From Acidovorax soli (GTDB lineage Bacteria > Pseudomonadota > Gammaproteobacteria > Burkholderiales > Burkholderiaceae_C): a stretch of 64,000 bases of DNA. Made by a program: the position numbers and the translations under genes. Each line of letters starts with the position of its first letter. Position 1 is the stretch's first letter. The DNA is taken from assembly GCF_014207955.1 (NCBI RefSeq), contig NZ_JACHLK010000002.1, positions 434,001 through 498,000 on the forward strand, written 5' to 3'. The notes under the pieces were generated by a model. It saw only the letters and a program-made list of their open reading frames with translations, had not been told where the DNA came from and did not search any database. This document shows, piece by piece, positions 8,643-19,115 of this stretch.

Positions 8643-10151
8643 ATGCTGTACCAGATCTACGAAACCCAGCGCTCCCTGATGGAGCCGCTCACCGACTTTG
8701 CGCAAGCCGCGGCCAAACTCTTCAGCAACCCTATGTCTCCCCTGAGCCAGACGGCGTTCGCCCAGCGCATGTCGGCGGGCTACGATCTGCTGTACCGCCT
8801 GGGCAAGGACTATGAAAAGCCGGTGTTCGACATCCACACCGTGGATGTGGACGGCGTGGGCGTGGCGGTGCACGAAAACATCGAACTGGACAAGCCCTTC
8901 TGCGAGCTGCGCCGCTTCAAGCGCTTTTCGGACGACACCGACACCCTGGTGCGCATCAAGGCCCAGCCCGTGGTGCTGGTGGTCGCGCCCCTGTCGGGCC
9001 ACTATGCCACGCTGCTGCGCGACACGGTGCGCACCCTGCTCAAGGACCACAAGGTCTACATCACCGACTGGAAGAACGCGCGCCTGGTGCCCCTGGCCGA
9101 CGGCGAGTTCCACCTGGACGACTATGTGAACTATGTGCAGGAGTTCATCCGCCACCTGCAGGCCACCTATGGCAATTGCCATGTGATCAGCGTCTGCCAG
9201 CCCACGGTGCCGGTGCTGGCCGCCGTGTCGCTGATGGCCAGCCGTGGCGAGAAGACGCCGCTGACCATGACCATGATGGGCGGCCCCATCGACGCACGCA
9301 AGTCCCCCACGGCGGTGAACAACCTGGCCACGAACCGCAGCTACGAGTGGTTCGAGAACAATGTGATCTACCGCGTGCCGGACAACTTCCCCGGCGCGGG
9401 CCGCCGCGTCTACCCGGGCTTCCTGCAGTACACCGGCTTCGTGGCCATGAACCCCGACCGCCACGCGTCCAGCCACTACGACTACTTCAAGGACCTGATC
9501 AAGGGCGACGACGCCAGCGCCGAAGCCCACCGCAAGTTCTACGACGAGTACAACGCCGTGCTCGACATGGACGCCGACTACTACCTGGAAACCATCGAGA
9601 CCGTGTTCCAGGAGTACAAGCTGGTGCATGGCACCTGGGATGTGCGCTCGCCCGAAGGCAAGATCGAACGTGTGCGCCCGCAGGACATCACCACCACGGC
9701 CCTGTTCACCGTGGAAGGCGAGCTCGACGACATCTCCGGCTCGGGCCAGACCGAGGCCGCGCACGACCTGTGCACCGGCATCGTGCGCAAGGAGCAGCGC
9801 CACCTGGAGGCCAAGGGTGCCGGGCACTACGGCATCTTCAGCGGCCGGCGCTGGCGCGAGATCGTGTACCCCGAGGTGCGCAAGTTCATTCTGGAGCACG
9901 AGGTTCCGCAGAAGAAGGCCCCCCGCCCTGCGGTCGTGACCGAGATGCCCGACGACAACCCACCCGCGCCGCCCCGCACGGCGGCTGCGAAGAAGGCCCC
10001 GGCCAAGGCTGCCGCCAAGTCGGCTGCCAAGGCCCGGCCCGCCACGGGGGCTGCAGCAGCCCCTGAGCCCGAGGCGCCCGCGGCCAAGGCTGCGGTTACC
10101 GCCGCTGCGGCTGCGCGCACCCGCCGCACCACGTCGGCACGCAAGGCTTGA
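8643..10151 (+). CDS. phaZ: Intracellular poly(3-hydroxybutyrate) depolymerase with histone-like tail
   Basis: 502 aa. The first ~420 residues match the cytoplasmic PhaZ family that mobilises amorphous PHB granules through a cysteine nucleophile. The nucleophile motif is [13 protein letters not shown] with Cys185, and the catalytic His lies in [10 protein letters not shown]. There is no signal peptide, as expected for the intracellular type. Residues ~422-502 are an Ala/Lys/Pro-rich tail ([20 protein letters not shown] and a [10 protein letters not shown] end) resembling the histone-H1-like tails of phasin-type proteins that tie granules to DNA. The enzyme core does not need such a tail, so a nucleoid-tethering role is inferred. 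The stop overlaps the next gene's TTG start. Confidence 0.9.
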   Translation: MLYQIYETQRSLMEPLTDFAQAAAKLFSNPMSPLSQTAFAQRMSAGYDLLYRLGKDYEKPVFDIHTVDVDGVGVAVHENIELDKPFCELRRFKRFSDDTDTLVRIKAQPVVLVVAPLSGHYATLLRDTVRTLLKDHKVYITDWKNARLVPLADGEFHLDDYVNYVQEFIRHLQATYGNCHVISVCQPTVPVLAAVSLMASRGEKTPLTMTMMGGPIDARKSPTAVNNLATNRSYEWFENNVIYRVPDNFPGAGRRVYPGFLQYTGFVAMNPDRHASSHYDYFKDLIKGDDASAEAHRKFYDEYNAVLDMDADYYLETIETVFQEYKLVHGTWDVRSPEGKIERVRPQDITTTALFTVEGELDDISGSGQTEAAHDLCTGIVRKEQRHLEAKGAGHYGIFSGRRWREIVYPEVRKFILEHEVPQKKAPRPAVVTEMPDDNPPAPPRTAAAKKAPAKAAAKSAAKARPATGAAAAPEPEAPAAKAAVTAAAAARTRRTTSARKA

Positions 10152-10858
10152 GCCCGCAGCCGCACGCCCAGCCCGCCACCCCTTCACCACCTGCAGGGCA
10201 GGCCGCGCATGCACTGGCGGCCCGCATCGACGCGGCCTTGCCGCAGACGCAGTGCACGCGCTGCGGCTACCCGGACTGCGCGGCCTATGCGCAGGCCATC
10301 GCGTTCGAGGGCGTGCCCATCAACCAGTGCCCACCCGGTGGCGCCGAAGGGGTGGCCCGGCTGGCGGCGCTGACCGGCCAGCCGGTGCGCCCGCTGAGTG
10401 CCGAGCATGGGCTGGAGGCACCGCGCACCCTGGCCGTGATCGACGAGAACTGGTGCATAGGCTGCACGCTGTGCATCAAGGTCTGCCCCACCGATGCCAT
10501 CGTGGGCGCCAACAAGCGCATGCACACCGTGATCGAGCCGCACTGCACGGGCTGCGAGCTGTGCATTCCGGTTTGCCCGGTGGACTGCATCACCCTGGAG
10601 CCCGTGAGCGGCCAGGCCACGGGCTGGGCTGCCTGGGGCCCGGACCTGGCGGCCCACGCGCGGCAGCGCTATGCGGTCCACCAGGCCCGCACGGCCCTGG
10701 CGGCACCAGAGCCGCTGGACGAGGAGGAGGCCGCAGCGCCAGGCGATGCCACTGTGGCCCCCGCCAGCACTGCCGATACCGCGGCACAGGCCCGCAAGGC
10801 AGCCATCGCCGCGGCCATGGCGCGTGCCCGCGCGCAGCGCGCGGGAACCCTGCGCTGA
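10148..10858 (+). CDS. rsxB: RnfB/RsxB-like ferredoxin-type electron carrier
   Basis: 236 aa. The N-terminal Fe-S module ([20 protein letters not shown] then NQCPPGG) matches the domain found in RnfB/RsxB. Two 4Fe-4S ferredoxin motifs follow, [12 protein letters not shown] and [12 protein letters not shown]. The C-terminus is Ala/Glu-rich. Unlike classical RnfB there is no N-terminal membrane helix, and no other rnf genes are nearby, so it probably works as a soluble electron carrier. No ATG is in frame before the first cysteine cluster. The TTG at 10148 overlaps the phaZ stop by 4 bases with an AAGG just upstream and is the best available start. Co-translation with phaZ is likely, though a functional link to PHB is unproven. 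Confidence 0.82.
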   Translation: MSPQPHAQPATPSPPAGQAAHALAARIDAALPQTQCTRCGYPDCAAYAQAIAFEGVPINQCPPGGAEGVARLAALTGQPVRPLSAEHGLEAPRTLAVIDENWCIGCTLCIKVCPTDAIVGANKRMHTVIEPHCTGCELCIPVCPVDCITLEPVSGQATGWAAWGPDLAAHARQRYAVHQARTALAAPEPLDEEEAAAPGDATVAPASTADTAAQARKAAIAAAMARARAQRAGTLR

Positions 10859-10883
10859 GCGCAGCGCCGCCGCCTGGCGGGTG

Positions 10884-12371
10884 TCACTTGGCGGCCAGGG
10901 CCTTGTACACGCCGCAGCCCAGGTACAGGTCGCCCGCCCGCTCCACGAAGGACATCTTGGTCTGCACCGCACCGCTCGCAGGGTTGGTGATGTCGTACTC
11001 CACCCAGCCCGGGGCGACGTCGGCCTGGGCCACGATGTCCTCGATCAGGCGGTCGCCTGCAATGCCGGGAATGTCCTGCACCCGGGTGCCCACCTTGGCC
11101 GGGTTGCCGCCGAAGGCGCGGTAGGTGCCGCCCGTGTCCAGCACGAAGACGTACATGTCGCGGTCGTTGAAGGGCTGGCCCTTGTCGGTGATGCGCGCCA
11201 GGAACTGGTCGCGCGAGGTGCCCTTGTGCAGGGCCGCGGCGCGCTTGACCAGGGCCACCGCCTCGTCGGCCGTGCCCTGCTGCAGGCGAAACGCCGACAC
11301 CGCGCGCGAAAGGGTGGAGGCGCGGCTCTCCAGCGCCTCGGCCTGGCCCACGGCCTGGCCCACCATCTGTGCATTGCGCTGGGTGATCTGGTCGAGTTGC
11401 TGCACGGCGCTGCTGATCTCGCGCAGGCCCGTGCTCTGCTCGGCGCTGGAGCTCGATATCTCGGACATGCTGGCCGCCACGCTGCGCATGCCGCCGGCCA
11501 TCTCGGTGATGCCTTCGCCCGCGGTGCGGATCAGGCCGGCGCTCGATTCCACCTGCGTGACCGAATCGTTGATCAGCTCGCGGATCTCGCGCGCCGCATT
11601 GGCCGAGCGCTGGGCCAGCGTGCGCACCTCGGAGGCCACCACGGCAAAGCCGCGGCCCTGCTCGCCTGCGCGGGCGGCCTCCACCGCGGCGTTGAGTGCC
11701 AGGATGTTGGTCTGGAAAGCGATGGCGTCGATGGTGCCGATGATCTCTGTCATGCGGCGCGCTCCTTGCTGGATGGCCTGCACCGATTGCACGGCACGGC
11801 CCATGGCTTCGGCCCCCGTATCGGCGGCCTGGCGCATCTGGCCGGCGCGCTGGTCGGCGCCCTGGGCGGTCTGGGCGTTGTTCTGCACCGTGGATGACAG
11901 CTGCTCCACGCTGGCGGCGGTCTGCTCCAGGTTGGCGGCCTGCTGTTCGGTGCGGTCGGCGAGCTCGCGGTTGCCATGGGCCAGGCTCTGGCCGGCATGG
12001 GCCACCAGGGCGGCGTTGCTGCGGATGTCGGCCACCATGGACGACAGGCGCAACACCATGGCATCGAGCGACTGGGCCATGCGGGCCACCTCGTCGCTGC
12101 CGCCCGTTGCCGCCCGCACGCACAAATCGCCTTCGGTGATGCGCGCCATGGCGGCGGACAGGGCCGCCAGGTCGTCCACCAGGCTCAGGTACAGCGCCAG
12201 CAGCGCATACAGCACCACCAGGCCGCCCGCCAAGTCCACCCACCAAGGGGCGCCCAGCAAGGCAGCCGCAAGCGTGCAGGCGATGAGCACGGCCAGCGTG
12301 GCCAGCTTGCCGGGAAGGTGCAGCCGGCGCATCCACCACAGGCCGGGCCGCAGGGGAACAGATCCTGCCAT
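10884..12371 (-). CDS. Methyl-accepting chemotaxis protein with C-terminal Cache-like domain
   Basis: 495 aa. Two close membrane segments sit near the N-terminus (about 25-65) with almost no periplasmic loop. A HAMP-like linker and a long signalling coiled coil follow, whose hairpin tip is [20 protein letters not shown]. The last ~110 residues, after the signalling domain, form a Cache-type sensor ([33 protein letters not shown]). Sensing would therefore be cytoplasmic and C-terminal, the reverse of a classical receptor. ATG 12371 is preceded by GGAG at good spacing; the frame opens further upstream, but that part has no conserved look. The gene is divergent from dapC and separated from it by about 200 bases. 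Confidence 0.87.
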   Translation of the reverse strand: MAGSVPLRPGLWWMRRLHLPGKLATLAVLIACTLAAALLGAPWWVDLAGGLVVLYALLALYLSLVDDLAALSAAMARITEGDLCVRAATGGSDEVARMAQSLDAMVLRLSSMVADIRSNAALVAHAGQSLAHGNRELADRTEQQAANLEQTAASVEQLSSTVQNNAQTAQGADQRAGQMRQAADTGAEAMGRAVQSVQAIQQGARRMTEIIGTIDAIAFQTNILALNAAVEAARAGEQGRGFAVVASEVRTLAQRSANAAREIRELINDSVTQVESSAGLIRTAGEGITEMAGGMRSVAASMSEISSSSAEQSTGLREISSAVQQLDQITQRNAQMVGQAVGQAEALESRASTLSRAVSAFRLQQGTADEAVALVKRAAALHKGTSRDQFLARITDKGQPFNDRDMYVFVLDTGGTYRAFGGNPAKVGTRVQDIPGIAGDRLIEDIVAQADVAPGWVEYDITNPASGAVQTKMSFVERAGDLYLGCGVYKALAAK

Positions 12372-12574
12372 GTTGTCTCCGATATCGTTGTGGCCCGGAC
12401 CAGGGACGCGCTCCGGGACTGTCGCAACCATACTAGGCACCTGCCTTACGCCGGATTGACAAGCGGTACCACCCAAGGGTTTGCGATAGGGCTTGTGCCG
12501 GGGAGCACACCACGAGCGTGCCTGGCCGGCCACCTGCGGTCCGGCAGGCACGGCATCACCCATAATGATGGCCC

Positions 12575-13780
12575 ATGAACCCCCTGCTCTCCCGCCTGCA
12601 GCCCTACCCTTTCGAGCGGCTGCGCAAGCTTTTTGCCGGTGTCACGCCCCCGGCCCAGTATTCCCCCATCAGCCTGGGCATGGGGGAGCCACGCCACCCG
12701 ACACCGCAGTTCATCAAGGACGCACTCAGTAACAACCTCAGCGGCCTGGCGAGCTACCCCGCCACGGCGGGCGAGCCGCGCCTGCGCGAGGCCTTCACCA
12801 CCTGGCTGCACAAGCGCTATGCGCTGGCGCTGGACCCCGCCACGCAGGTGCTGCCCATCAATGGTTCGCGCGAGGCGCTGTTTGCCTTTGCCCAGACGGT
12901 CGTCGACCCCTCCAGGCCCGATCCGGTGGTGGTCTGCCCCAACCCCTTCTACCAGATCTACGAAGGCGCGGCCCTGCTGTCGGGCGCCACACCCTACTAC
13001 GCCCCGAGCGATCCGGCGCGCAACTTCGCGGTGGACTGGGACAGCGTGCCGGTCGAGGTCTGGAAGCGCACCCAGCTGCTCTTCGTGTGCTCGCCGGGCA
13101 ACCCTACGGGCGCAGTCATGCCGCTCAACGAGTGGCAAAAACTCTTCGCCTTGAGCGACCGCCATGGCTTCATCATTGCCTCGGACGAGTGCTACAGCGA
13201 GATCTACTTCCGCGACGAGCCGCCACTGAGCGGCCTGCAGGCCGCCATCCAGGCCGGGCGCAAGGACTTCCAGAACCTGATCTCCTTCACCAGCCTGTCC
13301 AAGCGCAGCAATGTGCCCGGGCTGCGCAGCGGCTTCGTGGCCGGCGATGCGGCGCTGATCAAGGCCTTCCTGCTGTACCGCACCTACCATGGCAGCGCCA
13401 TGAGCCCGGTCGTGCAGGCCGCGAGCATCGCCGCCTGGGGCGACGAGCAGCACGTGACCGAGAACCGCGCGCTCTACCGCAAGAAGTTCGCCCAGGTCAC
13501 GCCGCTGCTGGCCGGCGTGATGGACGTGGCGCTGCCCGACGCGGGCTTCTACCTGTGGGCCAAGGTGCCCGATGCGCTTGGAATGACCGATGCCGAGTTC
13601 GCCCGCGAGCTTCTGGCTCAATACAATGTCACCGTGCTGCCGGGCAGCTACCTGGCCCGCGAGGCCGGGGGCTTGAACCCCGGCGCCCAGCGCGTGCGCA
13701 TGGCCCTGGTGGCCGAGGCCGAAGAATGCGTGGAGGCCGCAATGCGCATCGTCCAATTCATCCAATCCCGTACTGTCTGA
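12575..13780 (+). CDS. dapC: Succinyldiaminopimelate transaminase
   Basis: 401-aa class I/II PLP aminotransferase. Signatures are the N-terminal [13 protein letters not shown], the substrate-loop [24 protein letters not shown], the [10 protein letters not shown] strand and the PLP lysine in [18 protein letters not shown]. In the succinylase branch of lysine/DAP synthesis it converts N-succinyl-2-amino-6-ketopimelate to N-succinyl-LL-DAP. It is followed 5 bases later by dapD, the preceding step, with dapE further on, and this context supports DapC over other aminotransferases. Translation starts at the ATG before [15 protein letters not shown]. Confidence 0.93.
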   Translation: MNPLLSRLQPYPFERLRKLFAGVTPPAQYSPISLGMGEPRHPTPQFIKDALSNNLSGLASYPATAGEPRLREAFTTWLHKRYALALDPATQVLPINGSREALFAFAQTVVDPSRPDPVVVCPNPFYQIYEGAALLSGATPYYAPSDPARNFAVDWDSVPVEVWKRTQLLFVCSPGNPTGAVMPLNEWQKLFALSDRHGFIIASDECYSEIYFRDEPPLSGLQAAIQAGRKDFQNLISFTSLSKRSNVPGLRSGFVAGDAALIKAFLLYRTYHGSAMSPVVQAASIAAWGDEQHVTENRALYRKKFAQVTPLLAGVMDVALPDAGFYLWAKVPDALGMTDAEFARELLAQYNVTVLPGSYLAREAGGLNPGAQRVRMALVAEAEECVEAAMRIVQFIQSRTV

Positions 13781-13785
13781 CATCC

Positions 13786-14619
13786 ATGACCCAACAACTC
13801 CAGAACATCATCGACGCCGCGTGGGAAAACCGCGCCAACATCTCGCCCGCTGCCGCTCCCAAGGAGGTGGCCGATGCCGTCGAGCACGTGATCGCCGAAC
13901 TCAACAATGGCACGCTGCGCGTGGCCACCCGCCAGGGCGTGGGCCAGTGGACCGTGCACCAGTGGATCAAGAAGGCCGTGCTGCTGTCCTTCCGCCTGAA
14001 GGACAACGAGGTCGTGAAGGCCGGCGACCTGGGCTTTTATGACAAGGTGCAGACCAAGTTCGCCCACCTGAACGAAGAGCAGATGAAGGCCACCGGCGTG
14101 CGCGTCGTGCCTCCGGCCGTGGCCCGCCGTGGCAGCTTCATCGCCAAGGGCGCGATCCTGATGCCCTCGTACGTGAACATCGGCGCCTACGTGGGCGAAG
14201 GCACCATGGTCGACACCTGGGCCACCGTGGGTTCGTGCGCCCAGATCGGCGCCAACGTGCACCTGTCGGGTGGCGTGGGCATCGGCGGCGTGCTGGAGCC
14301 GCTGCAGGCCGGCCCGACCATCATCGAGGACAACTGCTTCATCGGCGCGCGCTCCGAAGTGGTCGAGGGCGTGGTGATCGAAGAGCACTCCGTGCTGGGC
14401 ATGGGGGTGTACATCGGCCAGAGCACGCCGATCTTCAACCGCGCCACGGGCGAGATCAGCTACGGCCGCGTGCCAACGGGCTCGGTGGTGGTCAGCGGCA
14501 ACCTGCCCAAGACGGCGGCCAATGGCGCGCCCTACAGCATGTATGCTGCCATCATCGTCAAGCAGGTGGATGCGCAGACGCGCTCCAAGACCAGCATCAA
14601 CGACCTGCTGCGCGACTGA
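13786..14619 (+). CDS. dapD: Tetrahydrodipicolinate N-succinyltransferase
   Basis: 277 aa. It transfers succinyl from succinyl-CoA to tetrahydrodipicolinate in DAP/lysine synthesis. The N-terminal helical domain is followed by a left-handed beta-helix with hexapeptide repeats ([20 protein letters not shown], then [13 protein letters not shown]). The C-terminus is [19 protein letters not shown], as in the family. The length is normal for DapD. It begins 5 bases after the dapC stop and is surely co-transcribed with it. Confidence 0.96.
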   Translation: MTQQLQNIIDAAWENRANISPAAAPKEVADAVEHVIAELNNGTLRVATRQGVGQWTVHQWIKKAVLLSFRLKDNEVVKAGDLGFYDKVQTKFAHLNEEQMKATGVRVVPPAVARRGSFIAKGAILMPSYVNIGAYVGEGTMVDTWATVGSCAQIGANVHLSGGVGIGGVLEPLQAGPTIIEDNCFIGARSEVVEGVVIEEHSVLGMGVYIGQSTPIFNRATGEISYGRVPTGSVVVSGNLPKTAANGAPYSMYAAIIVKQVDAQTRSKTSINDLLRD

Positions 14620-14692
14620 CCCAGTCCCGCGGCCACCGAGAAGCACGCACGCGGCCGGCGCCGGCCCACCAACGAACAAGAGGGGAAACACC

Positions 14693-15856
14693 ATGAGCAC
14701 GATGGAGCGGATTCTTCGCCTGATGAGCGACAAGAAGGCATCGGACGTCTACCTGTCGGCCAATGCCCCGGCGCTGATCAAGATCAACGGCGAGTGCGTG
14801 CCGATCAACAACCAGATCCTGCCGCCGGATGCGCCACGCAACCTGCTGTCCGAGATCGTGCCGCCCGACCGCATCGAGGAGCTGGAGGAAACCGGCGAAC
14901 TCAACATGGGTGTGCCGCTCTCGGGCGTGGGGCGCTTTCGCATCAGCGCCATGCGCCAGCGCGGCAGCTATGCGGTGGTGATCCGCTTCATCTCGCAGGC
15001 GATTCCGGAAATCGACTCGCTGGGCCTGCCCGGCGTGATGAAGGAATTGATCATGGAAAAGCGCGGCCTCATCCTGATGGTGGGCGCCACGGGTTCGGGC
15101 AAGAGCACCTCGCTGGCCTCGATGATCGACAGCCGCAACGAGGTGCTCACCGGCCACATCCTCACCATTGAGGATCCGGTGGAATACCAGTTCCGCAACA
15201 AGAAATCCATCGTCAACCAGCGCGAGATCGGCAGCGACACCCAGTCGCTGCAGACGGCACTCAAGAACGCGCTACGCCAGGCGCCCGATGTGATCCTGAT
15301 CGGCGAAATCCGTGACCGCGAGACCATGTCCGCGGCCATCGCCTATGCGCAATCGGGCCATTTGTGCCTGGCCACGCTGCACGGCAACAACAGCTACCAC
15401 GCGCTCAACCGTATCCTGTCCTTCTACCCCGTGGAAGTGCGTCCGACCATGCTGGGCGACCTCGCCTCGGCGCTCAAGGCCGTGATCTCGCAGCGCCTGG
15501 TGCGCACCATGGACGGGGGGCGCCTGCCGGCCGTGGAGGTCATGCTCAACACCAAGCTGGTGTCCGACCTCATTGAAAAGGGCGACTTCGGCGGCGTGAA
15601 GGAGGCCATGGAAAAGTCCATGGCCGAGGGCTCGCAGACCTTCGAGGAAGATCTGGCGCGCATGATCATCGACAAGCGCATCGACAAGAAGGAAGGCCTG
15701 GCCTTTGCCGATTCGCCCACCAACCTGATGTGGCGGCTGCAGAACGACTTCGCGCTGGCCGCCAATGCCGCCAAGGCGCAGAAGGAATCGCGCGATGCAC
15801 CCGACGATACGCCCTCCTTCACCGAGATCGTGCTCGACGTGAAGCCCACGGCCTGA
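14693..15856 (+). CDS. pilU: Type IV pilus retraction ATPase PilU-like
   Basis: 387-aa PilT/PilU-family hexameric ATPase. It has Walker [11 protein letters not shown], the Asp box ([10 protein letters not shown]), Walker [11 protein letters not shown] and the His box [12 protein letters not shown]. The extended C-terminus ending [11 protein letters not shown] and the overall length favour PilU over PilT. PilU assists PilT in depolymerising pili during twitching motility. The ATG at 14693 has AGGGG upstream; a second ATG three codons in is possible. It stands between dapD and dapE with no pilT beside it, so PilT must be encoded elsewhere if the machine is complete. Confidence 0.88.
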   Translation: MSTMERILRLMSDKKASDVYLSANAPALIKINGECVPINNQILPPDAPRNLLSEIVPPDRIEELEETGELNMGVPLSGVGRFRISAMRQRGSYAVVIRFISQAIPEIDSLGLPGVMKELIMEKRGLILMVGATGSGKSTSLASMIDSRNEVLTGHILTIEDPVEYQFRNKKSIVNQREIGSDTQSLQTALKNALRQAPDVILIGEIRDRETMSAAIAYAQSGHLCLATLHGNNSYHALNRILSFYPVEVRPTMLGDLASALKAVISQRLVRTMDGGRLPAVEVMLNTKLVSDLIEKGDFGGVKEAMEKSMAEGSQTFEEDLARMIIDKRIDKKEGLAFADSPTNLMWRLQNDFALAANAAKAQKESRDAPDDTPSFTEIVLDVKPTA

Positions 15857-15920
15857 ACCTGGAGCGCGCGCCGCTCCCCCTGTGCTTTTTGTCTTTGTCC
15901 CTGTCCTTTATTTTCCTGCG

Positions 15921-17099
15921 ATGTCCCGTACCCTGCACCTGGCCGAACAGCTGATCTCCCTGCCCTCCATCACCCCCGAGGATGCGGGTTGCCTGGAGCT
16001 GCTGGCGGCGCGGCTCGCGCCGCTGGGCTTCGTGTGCGAGCGCATCGACAGCGGCCCCGACAGTTTCCGCGTGAGCAATCTCTGGGCGCGCCGGCCGGGC
16101 GCGGGCGCTGCGCCCAAGACCCTGGTGTTTGCCGGCCACACTGACGTGGTGCCCACCGGCCCGCTGGAGCAGTGGACCAGCGACCCCTTCGTGCCCACGC
16201 ACCGCGATGGCAAGCTCTTTGGCCGCGGCGCCAGCGACATGAAGACCTCGATCGCTGCCTTCGTGGTGGCGGTGGAGGATTTCCTCGCCGCCACGCCCGA
16301 CCCCGCGGTCAACCTGGCCCTGCTGCTCACCAGCGACGAGGAAGGCCCTTCGGTGGACGGCACCAAGGTCGTGGTCGAGCAGCTCAAGGCGCGCGGCGAG
16401 CGCCTGGACTACTGCATCGTGGGGGAGCCGACCTCGGTCGAGCGTACCGGTGACATGATCAAGAACGGCCGGCGCGGCACGCTCTCGGGCAAATTGTCCG
16501 TGCGTGGCATCCAGGGCCATATCGCCTACCCGCAGCTGGCGCGCAACCCCATCCACCAGGCCCTTCCGGCGCTGGCCGAACTGGCCGCGACAGTGTGGGA
16601 CCAGGGCAACGACTTCTTTCCTCCCACCAGCTGGCAGGTCAGCAATGTGCACGGCGGCACGGGTGCGACCAACATCATTCCCGGCGAAGTGGTGTGGGAC
16701 TTCAACTTCCGCTTCTCCACCGAATCCACGGCCGAGGGCCTCAAGCAGCGCGTGCACGCCGTCCTCGACGCCCATGGCCTGGACTATGAACTGCGCTGGA
16801 CCCTGGGAGGCCAGCCCTTCCTCACGACGCCGGGCGAACTGGTCACGGCCGTGCAGCAGGCCATCATGGCCGAGACCGGTATCACCACCGAGCTGTCCAC
16901 CACGGGCGGCACCAGCGATGGCCGCTTCATCGCCCAGGTCTGCCCCCAGGTGATCGAGCTGGGGCCGCCCAACGCGAGCATCCACAAGATCGACGAGCAC
17001 ATCGTGGTGGCCGACATCGAGCCGCTCACTCACATCTACCGCCGCACCCTCGAGAACCTGCACGCCCAGGCCCTGGCGGCCGCGGCGGTGGCCGCATGA
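15921..17099 (+). CDS. dapE: Succinyl-diaminopimelate desuccinylase
   Basis: 392-aa M20 metallopeptidase-family enzyme with two zinc sites. It hydrolyses N-succinyl-LL-DAP to LL-DAP and succinate. Metal motifs are [38 protein letters not shown] with the catalytic Glu pair, VGEPTS, and a late His in [12 protein letters not shown]. The dimerisation domain contains [14 protein letters not shown] 15921 precedes [11 protein letters not shown], a typical DapE N-terminus. The stop overlaps the prmB start as ATGA. Confidence 0.96.
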   Translation: MSRTLHLAEQLISLPSITPEDAGCLELLAARLAPLGFVCERIDSGPDSFRVSNLWARRPGAGAAPKTLVFAGHTDVVPTGPLEQWTSDPFVPTHRDGKLFGRGASDMKTSIAAFVVAVEDFLAATPDPAVNLALLLTSDEEGPSVDGTKVVVEQLKARGERLDYCIVGEPTSVERTGDMIKNGRRGTLSGKLSVRGIQGHIAYPQLARNPIHQALPALAELAATVWDQGNDFFPPTSWQVSNVHGGTGATNIIPGEVVWDFNFRFSTESTAEGLKQRVHAVLDAHGLDYELRWTLGGQPFLTTPGELVTAVQQAIMAETGITTELSTTGGTSDGRFIAQVCPQVIELGPPNASIHKIDEHIVVADIEPLTHIYRRTLENLHAQALAAAAVAA

Positions 17100-17998
17100 G
17101 CGCGGTGCTGAGCGGGGGCACCGTGGGTGCCGTGGTGCAATCTGCCGCCGCGCTGCTGGCGGCGTCGGGCGTCTCGTTCGGCCATGGCACGGCCAACGCG
17201 CACGACGAGGCCGCCTGGCTGGTGCTCTGGCGCCTGGGCCTGCCCCTGGACAGCGACCTGTCGGGCGAGCCCGGCTCCATCGACGGCCAGACCGTTTCGA
17301 CCGAGCAACTGGCCCAGGTGCAGGCCCTGCTGCAGGAGCGCATAGCCACCCGCAAGCCGGCCGCCTACCTCACGCGCGAAGCCTGGCTGCAAGGTGTGCC
17401 GTTCTACGTGGACGAGCGCGCCATCGTGCCGCGCAGCTTCATTGCCGAGCTGCTGGCCGATGGCAGCGTGGACGAGTTCCTGAGCGAACAGACACACCGG
17501 GTGCTGGACCTGTGCACCGGCAACGGCAGCCTGGCCGTGCTCGCCGCCATGGCCTGGCCCGAGATCACCGTGACGGGCGCCGACATCTCGCCCGAAGCGC
17601 TGGAGGTGGCGCGCATCAATGTGGACCGCCATGGCTTGCAGGACCGCATCACGCTGCAGCTGTCGGACGGCCTCGCGGCCCTGCCCGGCCCCTGGGACCT
17701 GATCCTGTGCAACCCGCCCTACGTCAACAGCACCAGCATGGCGCAACTGCCAGCCGAGTACCGGGCCGAGCCCGAGCTGGCCCTGGCCGGTGGTACCGAT
17801 GGCATGGATTTCATCCGCCAACTGTTCAAGGATGCGCCTGCGCGCATGGGCGAGAACGCCGTGCTGCTGCTGGAGATCGGCAACGAGCGCGCGCACTTCG
17901 AGGCCGCCTTCCCGCACCTGCCGGTCTACTGGGTCGATACCAGCGCCGGTGAAGACCAGGTACTGCTCGTCACGCGGGAGGCATTGGTCCAGGCATGA
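17096..17998 (+). CDS. prmB: Ribosomal protein uL3 N5-glutamine methyltransferase
   Basis: 300 aa. SAM-dependent enzyme of the HemK/PrmA-C group. It has the SAM loop [16 protein letters not shown], the acidic ribose contact [10 protein letters not shown] and the catalytic NPPY ([11 protein letters not shown]). The [27 protein letters not shown] block is characteristic of PrmB, which modifies a glutamine of uL3, rather than PrmC, which acts on release factors. The start overlaps the dapE stop and the stop overlaps the next gene's start (both ATGA), indicating translational coupling in one operon. Confidence 0.9.
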   Translation: MSAVLSGGTVGAVVQSAAALLAASGVSFGHGTANAHDEAAWLVLWRLGLPLDSDLSGEPGSIDGQTVSTEQLAQVQALLQERIATRKPAAYLTREAWLQGVPFYVDERAIVPRSFIAELLADGSVDEFLSEQTHRVLDLCTGNGSLAVLAAMAWPEITVTGADISPEALEVARINVDRHGLQDRITLQLSDGLAALPGPWDLILCNPPYVNSTSMAQLPAEYRAEPELALAGGTDGMDFIRQLFKDAPARMGENAVLLLEIGNERAHFEAAFPHLPVYWVDTSAGEDQVLLVTREALVQA

Positions 17999-19044
17999 AC
18001 GGTATTTCCCCCCTCGCAACAGGCACCGGCACCGAACTCCTTTCGTCCCCCGCACCGACGGCACCTGCCCGTGTTGCCGTGGTCATTCCCTGCTACAAGG
18101 TCACGGGCCATGTGCTGGGCGTCATCGAGCGCATCGGTCCCGAGGTCCATGGCATCTTTGCCGTGGACGACAAGTGCCCGGTCAACTCCGGCGCCTTCAT
18201 CCAGCAGAACTGCACCGACCCCCGGGTCGAGGTGGTCTTCAACCCCGAGAACCTGGGGGTGGGCGGCGCCGTGATGCATGGCTACCGCCGCGCCATCGAG
18301 GCGGGCTACGACATCATCGTCAAGGTCGATGGTGACGGCCAGATGGACCCGCGCCTCCTGCCCGGCTTCATTGCCCCCATCCTGAGCGGTGAGGCCGACT
18401 ACACCAAGGGCAACCGCTTCTTCGACCTCGAAGAGATCCACCAGATGCCGCCCATGCGCATCTTCGGCAATGCGGCGCTGTCCTTCCTGACCAAGATCTC
18501 GTCGGGCTATTGGCAGGTGTTCGACCCGACCAATGGCTACACGGCCATCCACGCGCGCGTGGCCAGCTACCTGCCGTTCGACAAGATCAGCCGGCGCTAC
18601 TTCTTCGAGACGGACATGCTGTTCCGCCTGAACACGCTGCGCGCCGTGGTGGTGGACGTGCCCATGAACGCGCACTACGCCGACGAGGAAAGCAACCTCA
18701 AGATCAGCAAGATCCTGCCCGAGTTCACGGTCAAGCACCTGCGCAACTTCGCCAAACGGATCTTCTACAACTACTACCTGCGCGACATGTCGCTCGCATC
18801 GATCGAGTTGCCGCTGGGCCTGGCCATGGTGCTGTTCGGCACGGTCTTCGGTGTGCTGCACTGGATCAACTCCAGCGTGCACCAGGCCTATTCGTCGGCC
18901 GGCACGGTCATGCTGGCCGCCCTGCCCATCATTGCCGGCCTGCAGCTCTTGCTGGCCTTCATCGGGCATGACATCGCCTCTGTGCCGCTCAAGCCGTTGC
19001 ACAAGGTGCTGCACGGCAAGATCGACCTCGACAAGCGCTCCTGA
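17995..19044 (+). CDS. Family 2 glycosyltransferase, polyprenyl-phosphate sugar synthase type
   Basis: 349 aa. A GT-A domain has VAVVIPCYKV, the acidic FAVDDKCP, NLGVGGAVMHGYRRAIEAG and the nucleotide/metal motif VKVDGDGQMDP. Two C-terminal membrane helices follow (about 262-285 and 295-325). The layout matches dolichol/undecaprenyl-phosphate mannosyl- or glucosyltransferases, which load a sugar on the lipid carrier for later transfer by a GT-C enzyme. The following genes are a plausible flippase-like SMR protein and large multi-span proteins, supporting a pathway that decorates an envelope glycan. Donor sugar is unknown. The start overlaps the prmB stop. Confidence 0.83.
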   Translation: MNGISPLATGTGTELLSSPAPTAPARVAVVIPCYKVTGHVLGVIERIGPEVHGIFAVDDKCPVNSGAFIQQNCTDPRVEVVFNPENLGVGGAVMHGYRRAIEAGYDIIVKVDGDGQMDPRLLPGFIAPILSGEADYTKGNRFFDLEEIHQMPPMRIFGNAALSFLTKISSGYWQVFDPTNGYTAIHARVASYLPFDKISRRYFFETDMLFRLNTLRAVVVDVPMNAHYADEESNLKISKILPEFTVKHLRNFAKRIFYNYYLRDMSLASIELPLGLAMVLFGTVFGVLHWINSSVHQAYSSAGTVMLAALPIIAGLQLLLAFIGHDIASVPLKPLHKVLHGKIDLDKRS

Positions 19045-19115
19045 GCCCCGGGGTGCCCAGCCCCGCTGCGTCCGGCGGGCCAGGCATCCGGGATGCGGCA
19101 CGCTCATACCCATCC

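Noticed and set aside
8328-10214. 628-codon open frame antisense to phaZ
   Set aside because: His/Val/Gly-rich shadow of the phaZ coding sequence.
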